The notes below the pieces were generated by a model, which ran no database searches, was not told the origin of the DNA, and saw nothing but the letters and a program-made list of their open reading frames with translations. Below are positions 31,434 to 40,243 of a DNA stretch of 64,000 nucleotides, piece by piece. The translations under genes and the position numbers were made by a program. Position 1 is the stretch's first letter. Each line of letters opens with the position of its first letter. Source of the stretch: Thermoleophilia bacterium SCSIO 60948 (GTDB taxonomy: Bacteria; Actinomycetota; Thermoleophilia; Solirubrobacterales; 70-9); contig CP053031.1 in NCBI GenBank assembly GCA_021496505.1, forward strand, positions 3,278,001-3,342,000, given 5' to 3'.

Positions 31434-32237
31434 TCAGACCGAGACGCGGCCCCGGTGCGCGGAGAAGTCCGGCGCGCGCTTCTCGGCGAAGGCCCTGACG
31501 CCTTCGGCCGCCTCCTCGCTCTCCACGAAGAGGTTCAGGCCGCTGAACGCGAGCGCGGCGTTGCCGGCCAGATGTTCGGTCTCCGCGTTGAAGGACTGCT
31601 TGAGAAAGCGCAACGCGGTGGGCGACAGGGCGAGGATCTCGTCCGCATACCGTCGGACCTCGGCGGCGAGATCGCCCGCGGGCACCACCCGGTTGACCAG
31701 CCCCCAGCGCTCGGCCTCGACGGCGTCGTACTGACGGCACAGGAACCAGATCTCCCGCGCGCGCTTCTCCCCCACCACACGCGCGAGATAGCCCGTCCCG
31801 AACCCGGCGTCGAACGAGCCGACGCGCGGTCCGGTCTGGCCGAACCGCGCGTGGTCGGCGGCGAGCGTCAGGTCGCAGAGCAGCGCAAGCACATGCCCGC
31901 CCCCGATCGCGTACCCGTTGACCGCGGCGATGACCGGCTTGGGGATGTCGCGGATGACCCGGTGCAGCGTCTCGACCTCGAAGAGCCCGGACTCCGAGGG
32001 TCCGTAGTCGCCGGTCTCCGCGCGCTGCTTCTGATCTCCGCCGGTGCAGAACGCCCGGTCGCCGGCGCCGGTCAGGCAGACCACGCCCACGTCCGCATCG
32101 GCCCAGGCCCGCTTGAAGCAGGCGATGAGCTCGTCGACCGTGCGGGCCCGGAAGGCGTTCAATCGCTCGGGCCGCGCGATCGTGATGGTGGCCAACCCCC
32201 CAGCCGTCTCATACCCGACATCCGTCAGCTCGTGCAC
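31434..32237 (-). CDS. Crotonase, MenB/BadI-like ring-cleaving hydrolase
   Basis: A 267-residue crotonase of the MenB branch: FCTGGDQKQR (about 85-94), NGYAIGGGHVLALLCDLTLA, FGQTGPRVGSFDAGFGT and AREIWFLCRQYDA. GFGT with LARVVGEKRAREIW is closer to 2-ketocyclohexanecarboxyl-CoA hydrolase (BadI) than to 1,4-dihydroxy-2-naphthoyl-CoA synthase, and no other menaquinone gene is present. BadI-type enzymes cut an alicyclic ring by a retro-Dieckmann reaction. GTG 32237 has GGAGG upstream. A family-A operator separates it from the AtuA gene. Confidence 0.8.
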   Translation of the reverse strand: MHELTDVGYETAGGLATITIARPERLNAFRARTVDELIACFKRAWADADVGVVCLTGAGDRAFCTGGDQKQRAETGDYGPSESGLFEVETLHRVIRDIPKPVIAAVNGYAIGGGHVLALLCDLTLAADHARFGQTGPRVGSFDAGFGTGYLARVVGEKRAREIWFLCRQYDAVEAERWGLVNRVVPAGDLAAEVRRYADEILALSPTALRFLKQSFNAETEHLAGNAALAFSGLNLFVESEEAAEGVRAFAEKRAPDFSAHRGRVSV

Positions 32238-32275
32238 CGCATCCTCCGCTCGTCGATCGCCGGCCGGTGAGCGAT

Positions 32276-32291
32276 GGTAACGAACGTTCAC
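32276..32291. promoter_or_regulatory. Family-A operator between crotonase and AtuA genes
   Basis: GGTAACGAACGTTCAC lies 13 bases before the plus-strand AtuA start and 39 bases before the minus-strand crotonase start. Confidence 0.65.
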
Positions 32292-32303
32292 TACGATCCC
32301 GAC

Positions 32304-33689
32304 ATGGCCACAAGCTTCCGGATCGGCTCGGGATCGGGCTTCTGGGGAGACATGGTCGACCCGGCGGTCGAGCTGGTCGAGGCCGGCGACATCTCGGCGA
32401 TCGCGTTCGACCTGCTCGCCGAACTGACGATGTCGGTGCTGCAGCGCGCCAAGCACCGCGATCCTTCGCGCGGGCACATCCCCGACGTCGAGCAGATCAT
32501 GCGCCAGGTGCTGGATCCGGCACGCCGTCGCGGCGTCACCGTCGTCACCAACGGCGGGGGCGCGAACCCGCCGGCGGCCGCCGACGCGACCGCCGCGGTC
32601 GCGTGCGAGCACGGCCATCCCGACCTGCGCATCGGCGTCATCGAGGGCGACGACCTCACCGGCAGGCTCGACGGCATCCGAGCGCAGGGATGGAGCTTCA
32701 CGCACCTGGAGAGCGGCGAGGAGGACATCGACGGGATCGCGGACCGCGTCGTCGCGGCGCATGCATATCTGGGCTCGGACGGCATCGTCGAAGCCCTGGG
32801 TGCCGACTGCGACGTCGTCATCGGAGGCCGGCTGGCCGATTCGGCGCTCTACTGCGGCCCGCTCATGCACCACTTCGGGTGGACGTTCGCCGACGATCCT
32901 GAGCTCATCGGCGCGGCCCTGACCATCGGCCACGTGCTCGAGTGCGCGGGAATCGCCTCGGGCGGCATGTCGACGCAGTGGCGTACCTCGTCGGAACCGT
33001 GGCGCCTCGGATTTCCGCTCGCGCAGGTCGAGCCCGACGGCACCGCGCTTGTCACCAAGGTCCCGGGCTCAGGCGGCGTCATCAACCAGTGGACGGCCAA
33101 GGAGCACCTGCTCTACGAGGTTCACGATCCCGCGGACTACCGACTGCCGGACGGCATCGTCGACCTGTCCGGCGTGGAGGTGGCCGAGGCCGGCCCCGAC
33201 CAGGTACGCATCACCGGCATGTCCGGCCGTCCGCGCCCCGACATGCTGAAGCTCCAGATCGGCTACGAGGACGGCTACATCGCCGAAGGTCGCGCGATCT
33301 TCCCCTGGCCCGACGCGCTGGAGAAGGCCGAGTGGTCCGAGCGGCTGGTCAGGCGCCGCCTCGAGCATCTCGGCGTCGAAGCCCTCGAGCAGCGCTACGA
33401 CCGTGTCGGCATCGACGCACTGGCCGGCGCCATCGCGCCGCCGGCGGTCCACGAGCCCAACGAGGTCGAGCTGAGAATGGCGGTCCGCTGCCGCACGCGC
33501 GCGGAGGCCCAGGCGGCCAGGCGCGCGCTGCTGGCGCCCGCCACCGCAGGACCCGCCGGCACGGCGTTCGGCGTGCCGGCCCCGGTGCGAAAGGTCATCG
33601 CGCTGTGGCCGGCGCTCGTGCCGCGCGAGTTCGTCCACGAGCGCGTCAGCGTGCAGACCGCGAAGGAGCTCGTCGATGCGACTGCATGA
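32304..33689 (+). CDS. AtuA-family (DUF1446) acyl-CoA catabolism protein
   Basis: A 461-residue DUF1446/AtuA protein. Recognisable parts are RIGSGSGFWGDMVDPAVELV (N-terminus), VVTNGGGANPPAAADA (about 81), ADCDVVIGGRLADSALY (about 170) and GMSTQWRTS (about 225). AtuA proteins accompany acyclic-terpene and other acyl-CoA carboxylase/hydratase clusters; their reaction is not established. ATG 32304 is preferred over the in-frame ATG at 32274, which lies in the operator. The ferredoxin-fold C-terminal domain is a separate gene here, overlapping by 14 bases. Confidence 0.88.
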   Translation: MATSFRIGSGSGFWGDMVDPAVELVEAGDISAIAFDLLAELTMSVLQRAKHRDPSRGHIPDVEQIMRQVLDPARRRGVTVVTNGGGANPPAAADATAAVACEHGHPDLRIGVIEGDDLTGRLDGIRAQGWSFTHLESGEEDIDGIADRVVAAHAYLGSDGIVEALGADCDVVIGGRLADSALYCGPLMHHFGWTFADDPELIGAALTIGHVLECAGIASGGMSTQWRTSSEPWRLGFPLAQVEPDGTALVTKVPGSGGVINQWTAKEHLLYEVHDPADYRLPDGIVDLSGVEVAEAGPDQVRITGMSGRPRPDMLKLQIGYEDGYIAEGRAIFPWPDALEKAEWSERLVRRRLEHLGVEALEQRYDRVGIDALAGAIAPPAVHEPNEVELRMAVRCRTRAEAQAARRALLAPATAGPAGTAFGVPAPVRKVIALWPALVPREFVHERVSVQTAKELVDATA

Positions 33690-34002
33690 CCTCGCGTTCG
33701 TGCGCTCCGGCGACAAGGGCGACATCTCGAACGTGGCCGTCCTGGCGCGCGACGAGGAGTCGTATCGGCAGCTCGAGCGTCTGCTGCTGCCCGAGGCGAT
33801 CAAGTCCTACATGGGCCCGCTGGTCACCGGCCCTGTCGCGGTGTACCGGCTGCCCAGGCTCCAAGCGCTCAACGTGGTGATGCACGGAGCCCTCGGGGGC
33901 GGCGCGACCACGACGCTGCGGTTCGACGAGACCGGCAAGTCGATGGGCGCGGTCCTGTCACGGATGGAGCTGACCGGCGACGATGGTGTGAACGTCCGTT
34001 AG
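33676..34002 (+). CDS. AtuA C-terminal-domain protein
   Basis: A 108-residue protein equal to the alpha/beta domain fused to the C-terminus of longer AtuA proteins: LAFVRSGDKGDISNVAVLA at the N-terminus and LNVVMHGALGGGATTTLRFD (about 67-86). It overlaps the DUF1446 gene by 14 bases and probably binds it. Its stop codon lies in the family-A site at 33988. Confidence 0.85.
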   Translation: MRLHDLAFVRSGDKGDISNVAVLARDEESYRQLERLLLPEAIKSYMGPLVTGPVAVYRLPRLQALNVVMHGALGGGATTTLRFDETGKSMGAVLSRMELTGDDGVNVR

Positions 34003-34003
34003 C
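33988..34003. promoter_or_regulatory. Family-A operator upstream of GMC oxidase
   Basis: GTGAACGTCCGTTAGC overlaps the end of the AtuA_C gene and ends 10 bases before the GMC start, the same distance as at 13736. Confidence 0.65.
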
Positions 34004-34013
34004 ATCCGGGCTC

Positions 34014-35657
34014 ATGGCACCGCGACGTGGCTTCGACTTCGACTGGCTCGTGATCGGATCGGGCTTCGGCGGCAGCGCGTCCGCCCTGCGACTGGCGCAG
34101 AAGGGCTACTCGGTCGGCGTCCTGGAGTGCGGTCGGCGCTTCGAGGACGAGGACTTCCCGGACACGACGTGGGACGTGCGCAAGTACTACTGGCTGCCCC
34201 GGCTCGGGATGAAGGGCATCCTGCGCATGACCCTCTTCAAGGACATCTTCATCGTCTCGGGCTGCGGCGTCGGCGGCGGGAGCCTCGGCTACGCGAACAC
34301 CCTGTACCGGCCGCGCCGGGGCTCGGCGTTCTACCGCGACCGGCAGTGGTCAGAGCTCGACGAGTGGGAGCGTACGCTGGCCCCGCACTACGACACCGCC
34401 GAGCGCATGCTCGGCGTGACGACCTACGAGGGCGAGGGCGCGGCCGACCGCCTGCTCATGGAGCTGGCCGACGAGCTCGGCGTGCGCGACACGTACACGA
34501 CGACCCGCGTCGGGGTGTTCTTCGGCGAGCCCGGCGCGACGGTCCCGGACCCGTACTTCGGCGGGGAGGGGCCGGCCCGGGCCGGCTGCCTGCGCGTCGG
34601 CCGGTGCATGCTCGGCTGCCCCCACAACGCCAAGAACACCCTGATGAAGAACTACCTGTGGTTCGCCGAGCGCAAGGGCGCGCGGATCATGCCCGAGCGC
34701 ACAGTGGTCGAGGTGCGCCCGCTCGGCAAGCCCGACGGCTCGGACGGCTACCGGGTGCTCAGCGAGCGCTCCGGAGCGTGGCTGCGCAAGGACCGACAGG
34801 AGCACACCGCCAGGGGCGTCGTCGTCGCGGCCGGCGCGCTCGGCACCAACACGCTGCTGCGCCGCTGCAAGGACCGAGGGGCGCTGCCGCGCCTATCCGA
34901 CCGCCTCGGCTACCTCGTCCGCACGAACAGCGAGGCCATCTCCGCCGTCACCCGCAAGGACGACCGCGTCGACTTCTCCGACTCGATCGCGATCTCCTCG
35001 AGCATCCACCCCGACGCCGACACCCACATCGAGAACGTCACCTACGGGCGCGGTGCCGATTCGATGAGCTTGCTGTTCACTCTGCTGACGCCGAATGGGA
35101 GCGCTCTCACACGGCCGCTGAAGGCGGTCGCCGGCGCGCTGCGCCATCCGCTGACGTTCGCGCGCATCACGTGGCCGCGCGCGTGGTCGCGGCGCACCGT
35201 GATCCTGCTGACGATGCAGACGCTCGACAACTCGATGCGCCTCGTGCCCAAGCGCAACCTGCTGGGGCTCGGGCCGCGCCTGCAGACCCGCGAGGACCCC
35301 GACAAGCCGAACCCGCGCTTCATCGATGCGGCAAACGGGGCGACCAAGCGCGCGGCCGAGAAGCTCGACGGCATCCCGCAGAGCGGCATCACCGAGGCAT
35401 TGCTCAACGTCCCGACGACCGCGCACATCATGGGCGGCGCGGTGATCGGCGCGTCGCGTGAGAACGGGGTGATCGACGCGCGCCAGCGGGTGTTCGGCTA
35501 CGAGAACCTGCTCGTCTGCGACGGCTCGGCGGTGCCCGCCAACATCGGCGTGAACCCGAGCCTGACGATCACGGCGCTGGCCGAGCACGCCATGAGCCAC
35601 ATCGCGGCGGCGCAGTCCGCGGCCCCCACCACCGGCGAGCGCGTGGCCGCCACTTGA
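34014..35657 (+). CDS. GMC-family FAD oxidoreductase (ChoD-like)
   Basis: A 547-residue GMC flavoprotein. The ADP-binding motif is WLVIGSGFGGSASALRLAQ (about 11-29), followed by LECGRRF, SGCGVGGGSLGYANTLYRP (about 82-100) and the C-terminal active-site region VPTTAHIMGGAVIGAS with NIGVNPSLTITALAEHA. It resembles actinobacterial ChoD/3-ketosteroid or long-chain alcohol oxidases. GRCMLGCPHNAKNTL near 197 holds a Cys-x3-Cys-type pair seen in that group. It is the first gene of a three-gene coupled operon with a MaoC-like hydratase and an acyl-CoA dehydrogenase. Confidence 0.85.
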   Translation: MAPRRGFDFDWLVIGSGFGGSASALRLAQKGYSVGVLECGRRFEDEDFPDTTWDVRKYYWLPRLGMKGILRMTLFKDIFIVSGCGVGGGSLGYANTLYRPRRGSAFYRDRQWSELDEWERTLAPHYDTAERMLGVTTYEGEGAADRLLMELADELGVRDTYTTTRVGVFFGEPGATVPDPYFGGEGPARAGCLRVGRCMLGCPHNAKNTLMKNYLWFAERKGARIMPERTVVEVRPLGKPDGSDGYRVLSERSGAWLRKDRQEHTARGVVVAAGALGTNTLLRRCKDRGALPRLSDRLGYLVRTNSEAISAVTRKDDRVDFSDSIAISSSIHPDADTHIENVTYGRGADSMSLLFTLLTPNGSALTRPLKAVAGALRHPLTFARITWPRAWSRRTVILLTMQTLDNSMRLVPKRNLLGLGPRLQTREDPDKPNPRFIDAANGATKRAAEKLDGIPQSGITEALLNVPTTAHIMGGAVIGASRENGVIDARQRVFGYENLLVCDGSAVPANIGVNPSLTITALAEHAMSHIAAAQSAAPTTGERVAAT

Positions 35658-36616
35658 CCGCCACCGACGTCACCGGCCTCGGCCTCGCCTTCGGCTCCGC
35701 GGAGGAGGGTCGCGCGCGGATCGGCCGCAGGTCCGCGCCGCGTCCGGCGGAGGCGCCGGTGTCCGAGGCGATGATCCGCAACTACTGCGCGCTCGTCGAG
35801 GACGGCAACCCCGCGTACTGGGACCACGGCGTCAGCCCGCCGGGACTGCTCATGGCCTACGGCTTCCCGGCGCCGTGGCGACCCGGCGGCCGCACCGCGT
35901 CCAACCTCTTCGCCATGGGCATCCCGCTGCCCGGACGGCACATCATCAACGTCTCGACCGACACGGAGTTCCACCGCCACGCCACCGTCGGCGACCGCGT
36001 CTGGGTGGCCGACGAGGTCGTCGACGTCTCGCAGGAGAAGCGCACGCGCCTTGGCGGCGGGCACTTCATCACGACGCGCTCGACCTACCGACTCGACGAC
36101 GAGGAGCCGCTCGCGACGAACGTCAACGTCCTGTTTCGCTACGACGTCCCGCCGGGCCCGGTCGACGCCCCTCCCGCTCGGGTCGACCCTGCGCCGGCCG
36201 ACGCCGGGGACGTCGTCGAGGAGCTCCCTCCCATCTCGCTCGACATCACCTACCGGCGCGTGTGTCACAACGCGGCGGCGACCTGGGACTGGTTCCCCGG
36301 TCACCACGACCCCCACTACGCCCGCAGCCAGGGGCAGCGCACGATCTACCTCTCCACCCTGTTCTTCCACGGCTTCGTCGACCGCCTGGTCACCGACTGG
36401 GCCGGCCCGACGGCTGTCCTCCGGCGCCGGAGGATCCGCATGATGCGTTCGATCTACGCCGGACAGACGGCCACGGCGACCGGGACGGTCACGGCCGTGC
36501 GAACGGACGGCGACCGACGCGTCGCGGACGTGTCGTGCCTGGTGTCCAGCGAGGACGGGGCGTGCGTGCCCGCGAAGGTCACCGTCGAGCTGGCCGCCGG
36601 GGAGCGAGCGCGATGA
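35654..36616 (+). CDS. Double-hotdog MaoC-like hydratase
   Basis: A 320-residue protein with two hotdog domains. The N-half (about 1-165) is the FAS1-type MaoC domain (YCALVEDGNPAYWDHG, HIINVSTDTEFHR), and the C-half (about 180-320) carries WDWFPGHHDPHYARSQGQ with the likely catalytic Asp/His pair. Such two-domain hydratases act on bulky enoyl-CoAs that crotonases handle poorly. The TTG start overlaps the GMC stop, and its stop overlaps the dehydrogenase start, giving strict coupling. Confidence 0.82.
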   Translation: MTATDVTGLGLAFGSAEEGRARIGRRSAPRPAEAPVSEAMIRNYCALVEDGNPAYWDHGVSPPGLLMAYGFPAPWRPGGRTASNLFAMGIPLPGRHIINVSTDTEFHRHATVGDRVWVADEVVDVSQEKRTRLGGGHFITTRSTYRLDDEEPLATNVNVLFRYDVPPGPVDAPPARVDPAPADAGDVVEELPPISLDITYRRVCHNAAATWDWFPGHHDPHYARSQGQRTIYLSTLFFHGFVDRLVTDWAGPTAVLRRRRIRMMRSIYAGQTATATGTVTAVRTDGDRRVADVSCLVSSEDGACVPAKVTVELAAGERAR

Positions 36617-37791
36617 CCCCGACCGCCCCGCCCGGCCCGGCGCTCGCGGGCCGCGTCACGCCGCCGTTCACCGAGGAGCTCGAGGACTTCCGCCTGGTGG
36701 TCCGCCGTTGGGTCGAGCATGAGCTGGCGCCGCTCGCCGACGAGTGTGAGGCGGCCCACGATTTCCCCGACGACGTCTTCCGCCGCTGCGCCGAGCAGGG
36801 GTACCTCGGTCTGAAGTTCGAGGAGAAGTACGGCGGCCAGGGAGGCGGCTACCTCGCCGACGCGGTGTTCGTCGAAGAGCTCCAGGCCTGCGGTTCGGGT
36901 GGTCTGGCCGCCGGCATCGGCGCGCACATCGGCATCGCGCTCCCGCCCATCTGGAAGTTCGGCACGGATGAGCAGAAGCAGCGCTTCCTGGTGCCGGGCA
37001 TCCGCGGCGAGAAGATCGCCGCCCTGGCGATCACCGAGCCCGACGCGGGCTCCGACGTGGCCGCGATCAAGACCACCGCGCGACGGGTGGAGGGCGGCTG
37101 GGTGGTGAACGGGTCGAAGATGTTCATCACCAACGGCGTTCGGGCCGACGCCCTGGTCACGGCCGTCAAGACGACCGAGCAGGGCGGGCACCACGGCATC
37201 TCGTTCCTCATCGTCGAACGTGGCGACGGCGTCTCGGCGTCGCCGATCGAGAAGATGGGCTGGCATGCGTCGGATACCGGCCTGATCAGCTTCGACGACG
37301 CCTTCGTTCCGGACGCGAACCTGCTCGGCGCACAGAACCAGGGCTTCGCGCTCGTCATGGCCAACTTCCAGTGGGAGCGGCTGCTCATGGCACTCGGCGC
37401 CGTCGGCGCGATGAGGACGTGGTTCGACCGCACGGTGCGGTTCGCGCAGGAGCGCACGACGTTCGGAAGGCCGCTCACCGGCCATCAGGCGATCCGCCAC
37501 AAGCTCGCGGACATGGCGACGACGATCGAGGCCGGCAAGACCATCACCTACAACGCCCTGCGCCTGTTCGTGGAGGGCCGAGACCCGGTCGCCGAGGTGA
37601 CGATGGCCAAGCTGTTCACCCAGCGAGCGTGCTTCGACGTCCTCGACGAGTGCCTGCAGATCCACGGCGGGGCGGGCTACATGGTCGAGTACGGGATCGA
37701 GCGCGCCGTACGCGACGCTCGCCTCGGGCCGATCGGCGGTGGCACCGACGAGATCATGCGCGAGATCCTCGGCAAGACGCTCGCGCTGTGA
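36613..37791 (+). CDS. Acyl-CoA dehydrogenase
   Basis: A 392-residue dehydrogenase with LKFEEKYGGQGGGYLADAVF (about 62-81), ALAITEPDAGSDVAAIKTTA (about 136), NGSKMFITNGVRA, ERTTFGRPLTGHQAIRHKLA (about 278) and C-terminal CLQIHGGAGYMVEYGIERA followed by RDARLGPIGGGTDEIM. All FAD and partner motifs are intact, unlike the dehydrogenase at 28522. ATG 36613 overlaps the MaoC-like stop. It should make the substrate of the hydratase in the same operon. A strong palindromic terminator follows. Confidence 0.93.
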   Translation: MTPTAPPGPALAGRVTPPFTEELEDFRLVVRRWVEHELAPLADECEAAHDFPDDVFRRCAEQGYLGLKFEEKYGGQGGGYLADAVFVEELQACGSGGLAAGIGAHIGIALPPIWKFGTDEQKQRFLVPGIRGEKIAALAITEPDAGSDVAAIKTTARRVEGGWVVNGSKMFITNGVRADALVTAVKTTEQGGHHGISFLIVERGDGVSASPIEKMGWHASDTGLISFDDAFVPDANLLGAQNQGFALVMANFQWERLLMALGAVGAMRTWFDRTVRFAQERTTFGRPLTGHQAIRHKLADMATTIEAGKTITYNALRLFVEGRDPVAEVTMAKLFTQRACFDVLDECLQIHGGAGYMVEYGIERAVRDARLGPIGGGTDEIMREILGKTLAL

Positions 37792-37797
37792 CGCGAC

Positions 37798-37819
37798 GTC
37801 CTCGTGCGCGCACGAGGAC
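37798..37819. terminator. Perfect palindrome, bidirectional terminator
   Basis: A 22-base perfect palindrome with arm GTCCTCGTGC and its complement around a GC centre. It lies seven bases after the dehydrogenase stop and 15 bases from the end of the convergent dehydrogenase gene, so it can end transcription from both sides. Confidence 0.6.
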
Positions 37820-37833
37820 CCGGGCTCGACCCG

Positions 37834-39063
37834 TCAGGCCAGGGCCGGCACTGCGGCAGCCTCCCGGGAGCGCTGGCGCTCGGAGCGCTGCAGGCGCGCC
37901 ACGACGAGCCGCTGGACCTGGGCCGTCCCCTCGAAGATCTGGTAGATCTTGGCATCGCGGAACCACTTCTCCATCGGATGCTCGGTGCTCCACGCCGCCG
38001 GCCCGGCGAGGTCCATCAACGTGGTCACCGCCCACATCGCCACGTCAGCCGCCTTGAGCTTGGACATCGAGCCCTGCCCGGCGGTCATCGGCACGCCGCT
38101 GCGTGCCATCCACGCGGCGCGCCAGACGAGCAGGCGAGCAGCCTCGATCTCGGTGGCGACGTCGGCGAGGACCTGCTGGACGCGCTGCTGCTCGAGGGCC
38201 GGCCCGTCCGCGCCACCGACCTCCTCGAGGTGGTCGAGCGTCCACTCGTAGGCCGCCCGGGCGATGCCCAGCGCCGACGCCCCGACGTACGGGCGCGTGA
38301 CCTCGAACGTCGCAAGCGCGGTGGACGAGCGCGCGGCCTCACCGGACCGGGCCCGGGCGAGGCGGTCGTGCAGCCGCTCGACGCCGCCGAGCACGTGGTC
38401 GGCCGGGATACGGCACCCGTCGAAGGCGATCTCCGCGGTGTGCGAGGCACGGATGCCGAGCTTGTCCTCCTTGCGCGCCTGACGCAGCCCGGGCGCGGCC
38501 TTCGGAACCACGAACGAGGCATGGCCGCGATGACCGAGGGCGGGGTCGACCGTGGCGACCACGACGGTCACATCGGCGATACCGCCGTTGGTGATGAACG
38601 TCTTGGTGCCGTTGAGCACCCAGTCGTCGCCGTCGAGCTCGGCTCGGGTCGCAGCGACTTGACGTCTGACCCGGCTCCAGGTTCGGTCACGGCGTACGCG
38701 CCGAGCTTGATCTCGTCGCCGGTCCCGTAACACTCGGGTACCCAGCGTGCGACCTGCTCGGGCGTGCCTGACGCGGCGATGCCTGACGCGGCCAGGCCCG
38801 ACCCGGCGATCGCCAGCGCGATCCCCGCGCAGCCCCAGTGCAGCTCCTCGGCGTAGATCGCGCTCATGAGCCCCGTCTCATCAGCGTCCATGCGCTCCAG
38901 CGCCGCCAGTCTGCTCAGGCCCTGACGTTGAGCCTCGCGCATGACCCCCCAAGGCATCGACTGCTCGCGGTCGTGCAGCGGCGCGACGGGCGGATCACCT
39001 CGCTGGCGAACCGGTGGCAGTGCTCCTGCCACGCCTTCTGCTCCTCGTCGAGTCGGAAGTCCA
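37834..39063 (-). pseudogene. Acyl-CoA dehydrogenase with two one-base frameshifts
   Basis: A full-length dehydrogenase can be read only across three frames. The N-terminus MDFRLDEEQKAWQEHCHRFA begins at 39063. Near 38987 one base is missing after EVIRP, and PLHDREQSMPWGVMREAQRQ to AVTEPGAGSDVKSLR continue in the next frame. Near 38650 another base is missing, and AELDGDDWVLNGTKTFITNG to IYQIFEGTAQVQRLVVARL continue to the end. Motifs are otherwise intact and conserved, which suggests very recent damage or sequencing error. A family-A operator lies upstream, so it was or is a regulon member. Confidence 0.85.
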
Positions 39064-39085
39064 TGGAGCTCCTCTGTTCCGGTAT

Positions 39086-39101
39086 GCGAACGGTCGTTCA
39101 C
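39086..39101. promoter_or_regulatory. Family-A operator upstream of dehydrogenase
   Basis: GCGAACGGTCGTTCAC lies 23 bases before the minus-strand dehydrogenase start and 85 bases before the plus-strand LLM gene. Confidence 0.6.
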
Positions 39102-39185
39102 GTACGCCGAGCGCCAGAGTAGCGAACGCGTGTAACATTTGCGCCTCGTGCGTATCACGCCGCCGAACGCCCACGGGCCGTCCCG

Positions 39186-40205
39186 TTGACGAGCCCCGCC
39201 GTCTCGCTCGTGGTGACCGGTGGCGAGGGCATCGCCGACGTGGTCGAGTCCGCCCGCCTGGCGGAGGCGGCCGGGTTCTCGTCGGTCTGGGCGACGGAGT
39301 TCTACGACCGCTCTGCGACCGTCGCGCTCGCCGCGATGGCCCACGCGACCGAGCGCATCGGCCTGGGCAGCGCCATCGCCTACGCGTTCGGGCGCACGCC
39401 CGTCGTCACGGCGGCCGAGGCGCGCGACCTCGACGAGCTGTCAGGCGGGCGGCTGACGCTCGGGCTCGGCACCGGGACGCGCCGGATGCAGCAGGACTGG
39501 CACGGGCTGGACGGCGAGCACCCCGCACCCCGCATGGAGGAGCTCGTCCCCCTCATCCGCCGGCTCCTGCGCCTCCACGAGGGCCCGGTCGACCACGACG
39601 GTCGCTTCTACCGCCTGCACGTCCACCCCACGGTGCCGGTGGCGCCGCCGCTTCGGATGGAGCTGCCGATCTACCTGGCGGGCGTCAACCCGCGGATGAT
39701 CGAGGCGGCTGGCACCGTCGGCGACGGGCTCATCGGACATCCGCTGTTCACCCCCGAGTACGTGCGCGAGGTCGCCCGGGCCGCGCTCGAGCGCGGCGCC
39801 GAACGCGCCGGGCGGCGGGAGCCGGTGCCGATCGCCGGCTATCTGACGTGCAGCGTCGCCGAGGACCCCGAAGCGGCCCGGCAGGCCGCACGCGCGGTGG
39901 TGGCGTTCAACTCGACGGTCAAGACGTACCGCGTGGTGCACCGCCTCCACGGCTTCGAAGAGCACGCCGAGCGCATCCGTGAACTCTGGCGCTCAGGCGA
40001 CTTCGCGCAGGCGGTGGAGGCCGTGCCGGACAAGATGCTCGACGCGATCGCGCTCGCCGGGACGCCAGACGAGGTGCGCCTCCGGTACGACGAGCGCTGG
40101 GCCGGCGTGCACGACGAGACGCTCCTGTGGCCACCCGCGTTTCGCGGGATGGAAGGCGTGCGAGCGGTGATCGACACGTTCTCGAGCGCGGGGCGCGCGG
40201 GGTAA
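39186..40205 (+). CDS. LLM-class (F420-dependent type) oxidoreductase
   Basis: A 339-residue luciferase-like (beta/alpha)8 protein. FSSVWATEFYDRSATVALAA (about 31-50), IGLGSAIAYAFGRTPVVTAA (about 59), GGRLTLGLGTGTRRMQQDWH (about 83) and the C-terminal MIEAAGTVGDGLIGHPLFT fit the F420-using subgroup common in actinobacteria. Such enzymes oxidise hydroxy groups or reduce enoyl and keto groups. The TTG start at 39186 is preferred. It is followed on the same strand by the TetR gene at 40244, and its substrate is unknown. Confidence 0.85.
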   Translation: MTSPAVSLVVTGGEGIADVVESARLAEAAGFSSVWATEFYDRSATVALAAMAHATERIGLGSAIAYAFGRTPVVTAAEARDLDELSGGRLTLGLGTGTRRMQQDWHGLDGEHPAPRMEELVPLIRRLLRLHEGPVDHDGRFYRLHVHPTVPVAPPLRMELPIYLAGVNPRMIEAAGTVGDGLIGHPLFTPEYVREVARAALERGAERAGRREPVPIAGYLTCSVAEDPEAARQAARAVVAFNSTVKTYRVVHRLHGFEEHAERIRELWRSGDFAQAVEAVPDKMLDAIALAGTPDEVRLRYDERWAGVHDETLLWPPAFRGMEGVRAVIDTFSSAGRAG

Positions 40206-40243
40206 CCCCTGCCGCCGCCTACCGACGCTCTAGGCTGCGCGCC

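Noticed and set aside
31434-32237. Crotonase as MenB of menaquinone synthesis
   Set aside because: No men gene is near and the local genes are acyl-CoA catabolic; motif details are nearer BadI. Not fully excluded.
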